DNA from: Channallabes apus
Lineage: Eukaryota; Chordata; Actinopteri; Siluriformes; Clariidae
Assembly (NCBI GenBank): GCA_030522415.1
Contig: CM060107.1
Coordinates: forward strand, 24,618,571-24,682,570
Direction of reading: 5' to 3'
Length of the DNA stretch: 64,000 nt
Under the pieces are notes generated by a model that had not been told where the DNA came from, did no database searches, and saw nothing but the letters and a program-made list of their open reading frames with translations. A program made the position numbers and the translations under genes. Positions within the stretch are counted from its first letter, which is position 1. The number at the start of each line of letters is the position of its first letter. Shown here piece after piece: positions 11,064 through 23,255 of this stretch.

Positions 11064-11579
11064 GTAAGTGAATACAAATGTAAAATCAGTAAAAAAAAAA
11101 ATTGTCTATTGCCTCAAAAGTAAATGCTGTTTGGCGTTTTCACGGGATGCTAAGGATGACTGCAGTAATATGTTACCTACAAAATGTTTAAGCTCCGAAA
11201 CTTATATTTCTCTTTTACTCTCTCTCTCTTACTTTGTAAAAAAAATGGCTTCATTTTTATATGCATATTTCATTAGTTGCCAAGTTGACAAATATTTGTA
11301 TGTGAGATTTTACACTGAACATTTCTAACACTTAATTAGGACAAGATGCATACTTAATTATGATAAAGATCATGTTTCATGGATAATTTACGTAGGAGGT
11401 CTAAATGATGTGATATAAGTTAAGATATAGTAAACTATTCACCAGGACATAAGAACACCAGGGGAATGTGGGTTATGTCTACATGAATGGATCTTTTTGA
11501 ATAGAGGTTTCCAATATCAATATCTGTAACACATGAACTCTCTAAATGGCTTATGAAAACCCACTATGCCTAATGTTGT

Positions 11580-11580
<1 letters not shown>

Positions 11581-11643
<63 letters not shown>
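11581..11643. repeat. (AAT)n-(ATT)n palindromic microsatellite
   Basis: An AAT/ATA run turns into an ATT run in the middle, so the two halves are complementary and can form a hairpin. The TA-flanked transposon at 11645-12539 is inserted at its right edge; ATT units resume at 12541. Confidence 0.9.
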
Positions 11644-11644
<1 letters not shown>

Positions 11645-11645
<1 letters not shown>

Positions 11646-12205
11646 AGTGGAGCCTCGGATTGCGAGTAACGTAATCCGCAAGTAAGTGTTCCGCAAGACG
11701 AGCAAAGATGTAAAATGTAAAATTTTTAATACATTTTGACCAGGAAAACGAACAAGTCTTGGTTCATGAGTACCGAGTATCATGTATCACGCATGTGTTT
11801 CTTCTTTTGACATCAAACGTCACATGATCACAACTGAGCCAATGTTTTTTCTTTCTCTTGCTCTGCGGAATTGTGGTTAATTGTCTTCCCTGCTAGGTCT
11901 TGGTGCGCGTTCTCACTGGTATGATGAACATCCATGCACGCGTGTACTGTTCACTATAATACTGTGACCATGTGTGTGTGTGTGTGTTTGTGTGTAAAAC
12001 ATATTTTATTTTGTGTTTGTAAGGGAATGTGTACAGCGCGCGTGTACTGTTTCTTATAACACATGTGTGTGCGTGTGCCTAAAGCAAAAGAAAATCTCAT
12101 TAGAAAGGTTAAAAATCCATTTTCTCCCTCTCTGTCGTTGTGTGTTCGCACGCGTAATTTGATACCGTGCCGGTTCTCTCTCTCTCTCTCTCTCTCTCTC
12201 AACTT

Positions 12206-12282
<77 letters not shown>

Positions 12283-12539
12283 CGCCTGCGCGCATAAATG
12301 GAAACACTTATCTGTCGCGATTTCTTTTTTATTTTTTTCAAAAGGTAAATTGCAGGTTAATTTATTTTATTTTAACTTTATATTTTCTATAAATTATTTT
12401 AATGTATTTATTTTTTTTGGGCTGTGGAACAAATAATTTGAGTTTCCATTATTTCTTATGGGAAAATTTGCTTCCAAAATGTTTTGGAATACAAGCCTGC
12501 TTCCAGAACGAATTATGCTCGTAATCCAAAGTTCCACTG
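11645..12539. mobile_element. TA-flanked DNA transposon of Tc1/mariner (pogo-like) type, non-autonomous
   Basis: The left end CAGTGGAGCCTCGGATTGCG matches the inverted right end near 12510-12539 (reverse complement begins CAGTGGAACTTTGGATTACG). Both sides are flanked by TA (11643-11644 and 12540-12541), as expected for TA-targeting transposases. No transposase frame remains. The interior has expanded GT, CT and CA runs. Confidence 0.8.
12174..12279. repeat. Compound (CT)n-(GT)n-(CA)n microsatellite
   Basis: A CT run (about 12174-12200), a GT run (about 12208-12246) and a CA run (about 12248-12279) follow each other. The GT and CA parts are complementary and could form a hairpin. Confidence 0.9.
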
Positions 12540-12839
12540 TATTATTATTAATTAAGTGTGCCTAGGCGCACTTACAGAGGGAGCCACGCCAAATAGCCGC
12601 GACCGTGTGAATGGCGTGCGATTGGCGTACGGCTGCCCTATGGACGCTGTAGCCCCCCCTCCCTTTCCTGCCAGAAAGGCATGTCAAGATTTCACAGTAA
12701 GCCCATTCAAGCCCTATTTATGCATTTACCTGGTGCAACCACTAGATGGTGCTTCGTTCTCAAGAACACGTTAAAACAAGCCAGCAATTTAGCTGCGCTG
12801 AGTTGCAATCACGTGATTTTAACAAGCCGCCTCCACCCT

Positions 12840-12905
12840 CGCTGAACTGACGCTACCAAACTACAGAGATGAAGATGGCGGCTTAACGGACTATTCGTGG
12901 TAAGT
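12840..12905 (+). promoter_or_regulatory. Candidate promoter/first exon with YY1-type motif and splice donor
   Basis: AAGATGGCGGC at 12872-12882 is a full match to the YY1 motif found just downstream of many vertebrate start sites. A consensus donor GTAAGT follows at 12900-12905. No TATA box is seen, as usual for this promoter type. The ATG inside the motif is followed by an early stop, so an exon here would be non-coding. Neighbouring exon-like sequence lies at 12984-13238. Confidence 0.4.
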
Positions 12906-12983
12906 GATGTTTTATTTTATAAAATGTGTTTGGGGTAGTTTACAGTTTATTTCCCAGTTTATTTTTTTCTTGGCCATTTTGAA

Positions 12984-13238
12984 AATCACTGGCAGCACCA
13001 GCAGTCGTCAGATGTGACTTTAGATAACTTAATGGTCTGTTTACCAAGTCTGGAGTTAATATTACAGCTTACTGTCAGTGTAACAAACTCACAATGTCAC
13101 TCCACTTTTAATCAAAAAGATTCCATAAACGTCGAAAATACTGTTAATGTCCCTATTACAAAAGCTGTACTACCCAATGAAGAGTGTTTGTGCTCTCTGA
13201 AAATACCTTCAGAATCTGACCGCGTGTTGTCTGGATAA
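12984..13238 (+). other. Candidate coding exon, unknown protein
   Basis: A frame of about 84 codons, complex in composition (contains DNLMVCLPSLELILQL and VPITKAVLPNEECLCSLKIP), ends at a stop at 13236-13238. It lies about 85 bases after the donor at 12900. The acceptor is unclear (several CAG triplets at 12991-13012). No family recognised; the ATG at 13014 gives a 74-residue frame. Confidence 0.3.
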
Positions 13239-13683
13239 ATTCAGCTGGTTTTAAAACTGGTTTTATATTTTACCCACGTTGGCCATGACTTTCCGCGGTA
13301 GCGCAAGCGCTTAGTTAACAAGCTGGATAAAAACACTGAAGTGTTTATCAGTTAAGGGGGAGGAGGAGGGGGACGTGTGGGGGGCTTCAGTAAGTTATAG
13401 TTTGGCTTCAGAGATGAACTAATGCTCATATACAAGTGTTATATCGATTAACTTATTTGTGTGAAAAGCGCATTAAGTAAATTCTCGGGTTAATTTAATG
13501 CAGATGATAATACAGACAGACCGTGGTTAACGCTAAAAAAGTTCAATGGTTAAAATTAGAATTCCCAGTATTTTACACACTCTGTGGTAAATAGATTTAT
13601 TAATATCTTTTATATTTATTACAACTAGATATTCTGTAAAGTTTATTTATCTTTGTCTTCACAAAATTCTCCTTTTGTCTTTA

Positions 13684-14490
13684 GGCCTTGTTCACACGGG
13701 TGTTAAAATAGAGTGTGTTTCTGCCGTTCGTAGCGTCCGGTGAGCGCGGATGAAGTGCCGAGGGTTTTCTACACACAGGAGTCAATGAGAGTGTTCACAC
13801 AGGCTTTGGTGACGTGCGTTTGTCCGGCTGCGCGTTTATACGGCATTAAAAAAACGTTGCATGCAGCTTTTTCTTGGCGTTCAAATCCCAACGAACGCAA
13901 GGAAAACACGTCTAGTTCGTTTTCTCCGCGTCCATTTTACACTTCGGAGGACTGGATATATCCCATGATACTACATGCTATACATATGGAAATGCAGAAA
14001 AAAAGCAAAAATAAAATGCTTAAAATATAAATCTTGCGCGGAAATGTTTGCATTTCTTCATAAACCACAACAAACTTCCTTTAATCCAACGTTGTGCAGT
14101 CAGAGTGTGAACCCAGTAGCGGCGGTGTTTTTTTTTCTCTCCCTACGCCGCCATATTATTTTTAAAATATTTTTTATATATTATATAAAATATTATTATT
14201 TAATTAGAATTTTTAAAACAAGAAGATTAATGTCTAATATAGCAAAATGGCCCATATTAAAAGGAGGCACCTCAAATAAAATGACAAGGGCTTTCATATC
14301 CAGTTCCCGACACTGCCTCCACAGGTTAACACACAAACTACAATTTGGGCTGCAGGCTGGCGTTAGACAGAGACAAACGAACGCCAGTGTAGAAGTCAAT
14401 CGAGCGCCATTACAAAACGCAACATAAACATCTAGGACGTTCAGAGGGCGTTCGTTTATCCAAAAATTTTACGCCCGTGTGAACAAGGCC
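13684..14490 (+). mobile_element. Harbinger-type non-autonomous DNA transposon, copy 1
   Basis: Perfect 17-base termini GGCCTTGTTCACACGGG and its inverted copy delimit 807 bases, flanked on both sides by TTA (13681-13683, 14491-14493), the TWA target duplication of PIF/Harbinger elements. Inner inverted homology continues for tens of bases. No transposase remains, and frames in the interior are not convincing. A second copy in the opposite orientation is at 20453-21233. Confidence 0.88.
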
Positions 14491-14666
14491 TTAAGCAGAG
14501 CTCCAGTGTGGAGGATTGGGGGGGGGGTCAGACGGGTGACGGCTGGCCTTTTGGAACTACTGGAGAAGCCTGAACAAGCTGTTGAGGGAGCTGTAGTAGG
14601 AATGACGTCACAGTGCATCAGCTTTAGAATGATGTTTGGTCAGGTGTACTGTATATTCTGAACATA

Positions 14667-16187
14667 CACCGCGTTCCAAATTATTATGCAAATTGATTAA
14701 ATGTTTGGTTTTTAAATTAAACTCATGGATGGTGTTGTGTCACAGAGCTCTTTGGATCACTGAAATGAATCTCAGACACCTGTGATAATTACTTTGGTAA
14801 ATAAGCCCAATTAAAGGAAAAGTACTTAAAAAGGTTGTTCCACATTATTAAGCAGGCCACAGATTTCAAGCAATATAGGAAAGAAAAAGGATCTCTCTGC
14901 TGACGAAAAGCGTCAAATAGTGCAACTCCTTGGACAAGGTATGAAAACAGATATTTCACGAAAATTTTGTGATTATCATACTGTGGCTAATTCAGACATT
15001 TGTGGCTAATTCAGAGCACAGACAGGTTTGTGCAGATAAAGGCAGAATGAGGAAGGTTTCTGACAGACAAATTCATCGGATTAAGAGACCAACTGCAAAA
15101 AAGACCATTACAAAGCAGCAAACAGGTATTTGAAGCTGCTGGTGCCTCTAGAGTCTTGCGAACCTCAAGGTATAGGATGCCCCAGAGACTTGCAGTTGTG
15201 CATTAACCTACTATTCGGCCACCCTTAACCAATGCTCACAAGCAGAAATGGTTGCAGTGGGCCTAGACATTCATGAAGACTAGTCTTGTTTACTGATGAG
15301 TGTCATGCAACCCTGGATGGTCCAGATGAATGGAGTAGTGGATGGTTGGTGGATGGCCACCATGTCCCAACAAGGCTGCGACGTCAACAAGGAAGTGGTG
15401 GAGTCTTGTTTTGGGCCGGAATCATGGGGAGAGAGCTGGTAGGCCCCTTTATGGTCCCTGAAGGTGTGAAAATGACCTCGGCAAAGTATATAGAGTTTTT
15501 GACTTTCTTCCATGGTACAAAAAGAAGAACTGTGCCTTTTGTAGCAAAATCTTCATGCATGACAATCTCATGCTGCAAAGAATATCTTTGTGTCATTGGC
15601 TGCGATGGGCATAAAAGATGGTGTGGCCACCAATCTGCCCTTACCTCAACCCCATTGAGCACCTTTGGAGCATCCTAAAGCAAAAGATCTAGGATAGGAG
15701 GCAGTTCACATTAAAACAGCAGCTCTGGGAGGCTATTCTGACATCCTGCAAAAAAAAAATTCAAGCAGAAACTGTCCAAAAACTCCCAAGTTCAATGAAT
15801 GCAAGAATTGTGAAGGTGATATCAAAGAATGGGGTTCTATGCTAAGATGTAACATGCCCTGTTAGGATGTTTTTTAATTAAATACTGTAGCTTTTGATTT
15901 CAGTAAATATGACCTCATAATGCTGCAAATTCAACAAAAGCCTATTTTCAGTTCTTTACAACCTATAAAATGTTTTAACTTTGTTGTGCATAATAATTTG
16001 GAACAGTGTGTTTTTATTTATTTATTATTTTTTTCTTTAATAAATATCATCATTAGGAGGTTTGAAATAACATTTGAATTATACTCTAATGGTTAATGAC
16101 TTGAAAATTATACTGACTGTCATTTGCATTGACTAATTATGAAAATCAGAGAAAGATATCATTTGCCTAATAATTTGGAACATGGTG
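14667..16187 (+). mobile_element. Dead Tc1-like element (family with TTATTATGCA ends)
   Basis: Inverted ends (CACCGCGTTCCAAATTATTA on the left and its degraded inverse on the right) are flanked by TA at 14665-14666 and 16188-16189. A second inner copy of the end motif lies near 15988-16010, giving the IR/DR layout. The interior is a decayed transposase: about 14878-15850 retains a start of the helix-turn-helix region and, at 15286-15678, a frame with FTDECHATLDGPDEW, the first catalytic Asp region. Frameshifts and stops interrupt the rest, so no enzyme can be made. Confidence 0.85.
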
Positions 16188-16299
16188 TAGAATTGCAAAA
16201 CGTCTGATACAGTACTTTGGGGAAACAAAGACTTAAACGGTTCTACTGTTTTGATAGTTTTTAAAAATTTATATTTTAATATAAAAGAACTAGATAGAG

Positions 16300-16557
16300 T
16301 GGCTAGCACTGTCGCCTTGCACCTCCAGGGTCCGGGTTCGATTCCCGGCCAGGCTCGATTCCCGTCTCTGTGTGCATAGAGTTTGCATGTTCTCCCCGTG
16401 CTTGGTGGGTTTCCTCCGGGTACTCCGGTTTCCTCCCACAGTCCAAAGACATGCAGATTAGACTAATTGGCGTTCCCAAATTGACCATAGTGTGTGAATG
16501 AGTGTGTGTGTGTGTGCTCTGCGATGGATTGCGGTATAGAAGATGAATGAATGAATG
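16300..16557 (+). mobile_element. tRNA-derived SINE with perfect 15-base target duplication
   Basis: The head has pol III boxes: an A-box-like TGGCTAGCACTG at 16300-16311 and a B box GGTTCGATTCC at 16335-16345. The middle (CTCCCCGTG..GGGTTTCCTCCGGG..CCAAAGACATGCA) resembles the conserved central domain of vertebrate V-SINEs. The tail is (TGAA)n. The flanks AAGAACTAGATAGAG at 16285-16299 and 16558-16572 are identical, so the insertion is complete. Confidence 0.9.
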
Positions 16558-16643
16558 AAGAACTAGATAGAGACTTATAAGCATAACCTTATAACCTGTG
16601 ATGGACCTGTCATGCTCCAGGCCGCTGTTTGACGTGGCTCCCA

Positions 16644-17200
16644 CTGTATTACTGTTTCCCCAGAAATCCATTGCGCAATTGGTTTATTATTCCATAAATC
16701 TTTGCAGCGTTTCTTGTCCTTCTTGTTCTTCTTCTTATTACTGTTTCCCAAGAAATCCATTGTGCAATCGATTTATTATTCCCTAAAATTTTGCAGCTTT
16801 TCTCGTCCCGCAGCTTTGAGAAAATCCTCACATATGTTTCACCGTTCCGTGCGGCTCACTCAGGAATGGTGTGCTATGACTTTTGGTGGGGGGCCATCGG
16901 GCAGTGCTCCCAATATCCCCAAAAAAACACCCAGAAAAGGCCCATAGACTTAACTTTGAGACCGGCTTCTGCTGTGACATCACGGCTGCGACTATCATGC
17001 AACGGAAGGCGCACACTTATTACTCTTTCCCCTAGAAATCCATTGTGCATTCCATTTATTATTCCCTAAAACTTTCTACCGTGTCATGCCCCGCAGCTTT
17101 GAGATGACCCACATGTGTTACACCACCCCGAAAAGGCCCATAGACTTAACATTGAGACCGGCTTCTGCTGTGACATCACGGCTGCGACTATGATACAATG
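16644..17200. repeat. Local direct repeats, unclassified
   Basis: A motif around AGAAATCCATTG followed by TTTATTATTCC occurs three times (near 16662, 16752 and 17033). A 61-base block occurs twice, at 16934-16994 and 17130-17190, nearly identical. The arrangement suggests a duplicated fragment of an older repeat. Confidence 0.7.
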
Positions 17201-17379
17201 GATGGCTCGACCACGCACTGGATGGTATCCACGCTCATTAGGAGTGTCCGACCATAGCACTTAAAATTTCTCCAGAATAATATTTAGGACCTAAGCACTA
17301 TGACAGCAGCCCTCATGATGTCATAGGGTGTGAATGGACCTCTTGTTAGGGTCTAGCATCAATCATCCAGGGATTTTTG

Positions 17380-17925
17380 TGGGTCTTAAAAAGTAAGGAA
17401 AACCGCAGGTTGGAATCTGCAGCAATTCAGATGTCCGAGCGGCTGGGCTCTAAGCGTGATACAAAGTCTTCACACAAGATTTTGTTGCAAAGCTCTTATA
17501 CACATGCATGTATACACATTTAAATCTGAGCTGAACAAATTTCACGATCCATTTCATAGGATCTACTCAACAGGAAGATATTATTTTGGGTTGGTTGATA
17601 AGTTTGATATACTCCTGCTAGGGGATTTTATATAATGGCCACGACATTGGGGATGTAAAATTCAAAGTGATTTTTGATATCTCAAACGGTTCACCTGTGA
17701 TGATGCATGCAATTTATGGTGAAAAGTGGTTAATAACTTCCTGATTTATATCATATCATTGAGCGACATCATATTGAGTGACCCCACAGAGTGATGCTTT
17801 TTTCCAGTATCCCAAGCTTTTTGTAGGTCTTAATATGCTCAAAAAGGACATAGGTTCTGTGGTGCACTTGGGAGGCGATGGCAGAGGTGATTGGGCCAAC
17901 TATATTCTGATCACCACAAACAATA
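17380..17925. repeat. Dispersed repeat, copy 1 (paralogous to 21250-21575)
   Basis: Blocks such as CTGCTAGGGGATTT, GATTTTTGATATCT and the GAGTGAC..GTGATGC..TTTTTCCAG series occur in the same order here and at 21250-21575. No coding capacity. Identity is moderate, so the copies are old. Confidence 0.6.
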
Positions 17926-17980
17926 ATAGCAATGACAATAAAAGTTTAATTAGCCTTTTACTTTCGAAGCAACACAACAG

Positions 17981-17981
17981 G

Positions 17982-18016
<35 letters not shown>
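17981..18016. repeat. (ATA)n microsatellite
   Basis: Pure ATA repeats. Confidence 0.9.
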
Positions 18017-18019
<3 letters not shown>

Positions 18020-18127
18020 CATTATCATCATCCTTTTTATTTATTTATTTATTTTTGCATTTTTACCATTCCTTTACTGTGTTGTCTATCAGATGCTGTC
18101 CTAAAAAGCAGGTCTATGAAAAAAAAA

Positions 18128-18130
<3 letters not shown>

Positions 18131-18197
<67 letters not shown>
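18131..18197. repeat. (AT)n microsatellite
   Basis: Thirty-three consecutive AT dinucleotides, self-complementary. Confidence 0.95.
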
Positions 18198-18202
<5 letters not shown>

Positions 18203-20180
18203 CCACATTTTGTGTATGTACTACAACTTTTTCAATAATTGAACTTTTTCAAAGCTTTTCAAATAACTTTTTTTACTACACATTTCTTTGTCATTGTTTA
18301 GATTATTAGAACTGCATTCATTCTTAAAGTAAAGAAAAATAAATTGTGTGCAGCAGAGACAAACTCACTTGCTCCTTTATCAATACAAAAATGCTTTCAT
18401 TATAAAACAAAAGAAAAATGGATCACACAATAAATCACAATAGAGCATTTGAGAAAGAACTAAAATTGAATCAAAGCACAGTTAATAGACAAAAAGACAA
18501 ATACTTTTTTCTTAAATTATAGGAATTTCAAGACAATGTTTTAAGTTCACAGACAAAACAAGAGTCATTATTAGTTATTATTAGCATAATCATCAAAATT
18601 TACAAGGTTGGCGTTACTGGATATGAAATGTGGTATAAAAGTGCAGTATTGTATCGTTCATAAAACCCAGAATTTCTTTTTGATATTATTAGAAAATGTT
18701 CTGTTCATATGTTTTTGTTTATGGTTTCAGATTAGGCTTAGATTAGCAAGTTTAGGGTAATCAGTTGTATTATTATAATTTACTTTTTATTATTAACTAA
18801 TGCACAATAATGCAATAAAATTAATCTCAAACATGTGAGTTTATGTGCCAAAACTCTTGAATAATGTATGTGAGTACATGCATGTCTTACTTGAAATGTT
18901 TGTTTTGCAATAATCATCTTTCTATGCGCTATGATCAAAGCTGTGATCAAATCTAATAGATGTTTGAGCTTTGATCACGGATGCTTTTTAGACATGTAAT
19001 TTGAGCCCAGCAATGAAATTGCCCAGCAGGGACTTTGTTTCTGATTATTAAACATGTTCCTGTGTTGAACATAAAAAAATGCAATGTGTTCCTTGACTTA
19101 ATAGGTTATAAGAAAATATAAAATGTTTAACAGATAAAGGATGCCAAGAAATCAATTCAGTTTTATAATTATAAAGAATTATAAAGAAAATGTCACTCAA
19201 ATCATTCTACCTTTGGCAGTATTGTGGGTCTTGCCATGCTCTTTATCTCTGAATACATTAAAGTGTCAGGTCAGCAGGTGTTCTATCAGCTATTACTTTC
19301 TCACTCAAGCTCATTGGTTACCATAGTGACTATGTTGGCCAACTCAATATTATTGTATTATGTGATTGGAAGATGCTTTCCTGACAAAGGCCTTCTTGAT
19401 ACCTGTTTAAAGAGTACTGTATTGCACAACAATAAAAGATTCAATGGTGGTATGCAATACCGGAAGAATGGGAGAGCAGTTGCCTGCCAAAATCCACATA
19501 AAAAAAAACACAGTCACAGTAGCACTTTCATGTCATGCTATCATAAACAACACTTTATATCCTTATTAACTGCTTTTAAATCATTCTGAATTGTTTCAGA
19601 ACCATCTGTTGATCTTACGTTACTACTAGTTTACATGGTAAATGTTTTACTAAGCCACACAAATATACTTTTGAAGTCAGATGTTCTTTTTTGTATGTTT
19701 ACGTACAGTAATAGCTGAGTGGTGCACAGCGATACCCCTCTCTGTTTAGGGTATGTGGTTCATTCCAGATGGAGAGTGGTGAGTATGTATAACCAATCTC
19801 AGCCCATGACATGTCAACAGTATGACTTTTATAAATGTGTAAATTCCAAATAGACATTGTTATCATGTCCAGGTGCACCACATAACCTGTGTGCCTTTTG
19901 AGCTTGTTAAAACCTCCAAAAAGACAACGCCTCTCCCTGTGTGTTTGTCGGGTGTGTAGGATGTGTAGTGTGTGTTTGTAGGATGGGTTATGTGGGTGTT
20001 ATGTGTGTGTAGTGTGTGTGTTTATGATTTATAGTGTGTGTGTGTATATGTAGGATGTGTAGTGTGTGTATTTAATAGTGTTAATGTCATAAATGTGTAT
20101 TTTGTAAATGACCCTAAATATCTGACCTCAATGATATCTAGAAGTGTTCCAAGTTTGACATGTATACTTGCAAGTGTGTA
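18198..20180. other. Non-coding AT-rich stretch, nothing recognised
   Basis: No domain-bearing frame, splice-site pair or transposon terminus was found. A GT-rich degenerate minisatellite (GTGTGTAGGATGTGTAGTG-like) lies at about 19935-20070. Confidence 0.5.
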
Positions 20181-20452
20181 TGAGCTATGCAAAGAAATCA
20201 CCTGTGAAGGACGTTCTGGCATCCTAATGGCAGCAGATTTTAACCTGTGTGCCGATTTTCGTGAGTTTTTGAGCATGTTCAGAACCCCAAAAGGGTCTGG
20301 ATGTTTGGATGTTCTAAAAAAGTGCTTCCCTCACACATGTATGACATTAGCACTATTAAAACAGGATTTTCAGAGCGATAGCAATGGCATCATGATCATG
20401 GCGTCATCGTGTTGATGTCATGCTTGGACCCTAAAAAAAAGAATAATCCTTA

Positions 20453-21233
20453 GGCCTTGTTCACACGGGCGTAAAATTTTTGTATAAACTTCCTAGACGT
20501 TTATGTTGCATTTTGTAGTGGCGCTCGATTGACTTCTACACTGGCGTTTGTTTGTCTGTCTAACGCCAGCCTGCAGCCCAAATTGTAGTTTGTGTGTTAA
20601 CCTGGGGAGGCAGTGTGTCGGAACTGGATATGAAAGCCCTTGTCGTTTTATTTGAGGTGCCTCCTTTTAATATGGACCATTTTGCTATTTTAGACATTAA
20701 TCTTCTTGTTTTAAAAATTCTAATTAAATTATTATATTTTTATATAATATATAAAAATATTTTTAAAATAATACGGCGATGTAGGGAGAGAAAAAAATCA
20801 CAGCCACTACTGGGTTCACCCTCTGACTGCACAATATCGGATTAAAGGAAGTTTTTTTGTGGTTTATGAAGAAATGCGAACATTTCCGTGCAAGTTTTAT
20901 ACTTTAAGCATTTTATTTTTGCTTTTTTTCCGCATTTCCCTATGTATAGCATGTAGGATCATGGGATATATCTGGTCCTCCGAAGCGTAAAATGGATGCG
21001 GAGAAAACGAACTAGACGCGGTTTCCTTGCGTTCGTTGGGATTTGAACACCAAGAAAAAGCTGCATGAAATTTTTTTTTAACGCCTTATAAATGCGCAGC
21101 CGGACAAACGCACGTCACCAAAACATTCTCATTGACTCCTATGTGTAGAAAACCCTCTGCACTTCATCCGCGCTCACCGAATGCTATGAACGGCAGAAAA
21201 ATGCTTGATTTCAACACCCGTGTGAACAAGGCC
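20453..21233 (-). mobile_element. Harbinger-type non-autonomous DNA transposon, copy 2
   Basis: Termini GGCCTTGTTCACACGGG and its inverse enclose 781 bases and are flanked by TTA (20450-20452, 21234-21236). The interior matches copy 1 (13684-14490) in inverted orientation. It is inserted in an older dispersed repeat: sequence before 20450 and after 21236 belongs to the family also seen at 17380-17925. Confidence 0.88.
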
Positions 21234-21249
21234 TTAGAAAATCAAGAGG

Positions 21250-21575
21250 GCACACCATTGATTTTGATATACTGCTGCTAGGGGATTTATAGTATATGTT
21301 CACCACCAAACCAGACCAATATCATCTCAAGACACTGGGGATGCAAAATCGCGAAGGGATTTTTGATATCTGAAACTATTTGGCTGTGTTGATGCCTTAC
21401 ATTTATGCCAAAAGGTGGCTAATATGTTCCTGAGTAACATCACATTGAGTGACATTATATTGTGATGCATTTTTCCAGCATCTGGGGCTTTTCGGAGGTC
21501 AAAAAGCACACGATTTTGCATTGCACCCAGGTGGCAATGGCACAGATGCTTGGTCCCAATTATCATAGCAACTAT
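21250..21575. repeat. Dispersed repeat, copy 2
   Basis: Shares an ordered series of blocks with 17380-17925. The Harbinger-type element at 20453-21233 lies immediately to its left, probably within the same older repeat. Confidence 0.6.
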
Positions 21576-22372
21576 ATATTTAGCTTGTTGCCCTTTTTTT
21601 CATAATTAAGTATTTTTGTTTGTCAAATATAAATGAAACATACCACACTGAAATATATCCAAACAAATTATAGATTTATATAATAAAATTTTAAACACAA
21701 ATACACATAGTGTTTTGGAGTATATAAATTTGAATGAGCAATTTTAATTTTCGATTAAAACGAAATGGAATTATGATCCCTCAAAAAGATTAATGCATGA
21801 TGCCTCTTTCCAGTGCTGTGGGGTTTTGGCAGGCAAAATCACTTGTTGCAGTGTTCCAAGTAAAATTAAATTAAATTCATTAAATGTTATTTATATAGTG
21901 CCTTTAACAATAGTCATTGTGGCAAAGCAGCTTTACAGAATGTATAGCACAATAAATTCTTAACAACACACACAGCAGCGCAGACAGGTTGTGTGTGATG
22001 TGACGAACAGGTGTTCTATGAAAACGATACATGATGGGCATGTGTGTTGTTCTTTACCTCCCAAACACAGCGACTGTGACAGGATGGGTTTGTTTTACAA
22101 TATTGTTCAGGGACATTCAGTTAAAACAAAAGTTGTGAGGAACTTTTGCCAATTTCCACATGAGCCTGTTAACCATTAAAGCAAATAGTTTGCTATACAA
22201 CACAAAGTGTTTCGAATTTCTTTCTATTCCATTAATATTGAAATAAGTATTGAATGTTGAATGTAGTAGAGTGGTAGTAGTACAGGCAAGAATTCAAAAG
22301 TACTTTCACTCCTGGATGAAGCTTTTTCATCCACATGCAAAATGCATTTTGCACAAATTTGTTGAAAATATG

Positions 22373-22374
<2 letters not shown>

Positions 22375-22448
<74 letters not shown>
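22375..22448. repeat. (ATT)n-(AAT)n palindromic microsatellite
   Basis: An ATT run switches to an AAT run, forming complementary halves, as at 11581-11643 but in the reverse order. Confidence 0.92.
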
Positions 22449-22454
<6 letters not shown>

Positions 22455-22747
22455 ATTGTTATTGTAAACATAGTTAACATGGGAAATTGAGGCATGGATC
22501 TGTTCCTATAATCTGTAATACCTTGTGAAGCCTTCAAATTGATGGCTTATTGTTTTATGCTTCACGCTTTGCATGACATCCTCTATATCCGGGGTACTCA
22601 ATAGGCGGACTCCGGTCCGCATCCGGACCCAAATACGGTTAAATCTGGACCGACGCCAGAACAGACATGCTAATTGAATCATAATCCAAATGAGTTCCCA
22701 ATGAAGTGCGCAACTGTGTTTCCGCGTGATGTATCTTTGAGTCTTCT

Positions 22748-23010
22748 AGTGATGGGTCATTCATGAACGATTCGTTCTTTTTGAACGAATCTTTAACATG
22801 ACTCAGATGAACGAGTCATCTCAGAGATTCGTTCATTTTACTGGGCGCGCATGTGCAAAGCATCGCAAAACCTCCGTCGGCTATGTATTGAACGGTTCTC
22901 AACAACTCGTCAAGTCCCGAGTTGTTCGGCCCTTTGTCACGTGACTCCCATAAGCGCTATGCAGTGCAGTAGATTCAAAAGAACGAACGACTCGTGAAAG
23001 ATGTAAGAGG
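22748..23010. mobile_element. Second element fragment nested in the hAT copy
   Basis: The segment starts AGTGATGGGTCATTCATGAA and contains a strong inverted repeat (GATTCGTTC..GAACGAATC). It resembles the terminal part of another fish hAT-type MITE family. It interrupts the hAT derivative. The right limit is uncertain. Confidence 0.45.
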
Positions 23011-23255
23011 TGAGCTACTCATTCTGTTTATTATAATATGTCCTTAATATCCTAATGGCCTGCTCAAAGCTGGCCATCGATAGAAGTTGATTTTGAAAAC
23101 AGCTAATTTAAGAATGAGTGGACAGAAAAATATGCATTTGTGCTCCCCGTGGGAAGCAGAAAACCAATGCTTAATCTAGCAATTAAAAGTGGTCACCTTC
23201 TCACCTTCTGGACAAAGATGGTTTTCCTGCAGCAGGTGTTCCTGTCCTGCAGAAA

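Noticed and set aside
11954..12436. Several frames with His-Thr or Cys-Val repeats
   Set aside because: Products of CA/GT/CT microsatellites inside a transposon.
13740..14427. Frames inside the Harbinger-type element
   Set aside because: No Harbinger transposase or Myb-like domain; the second copy does not keep the frames open.
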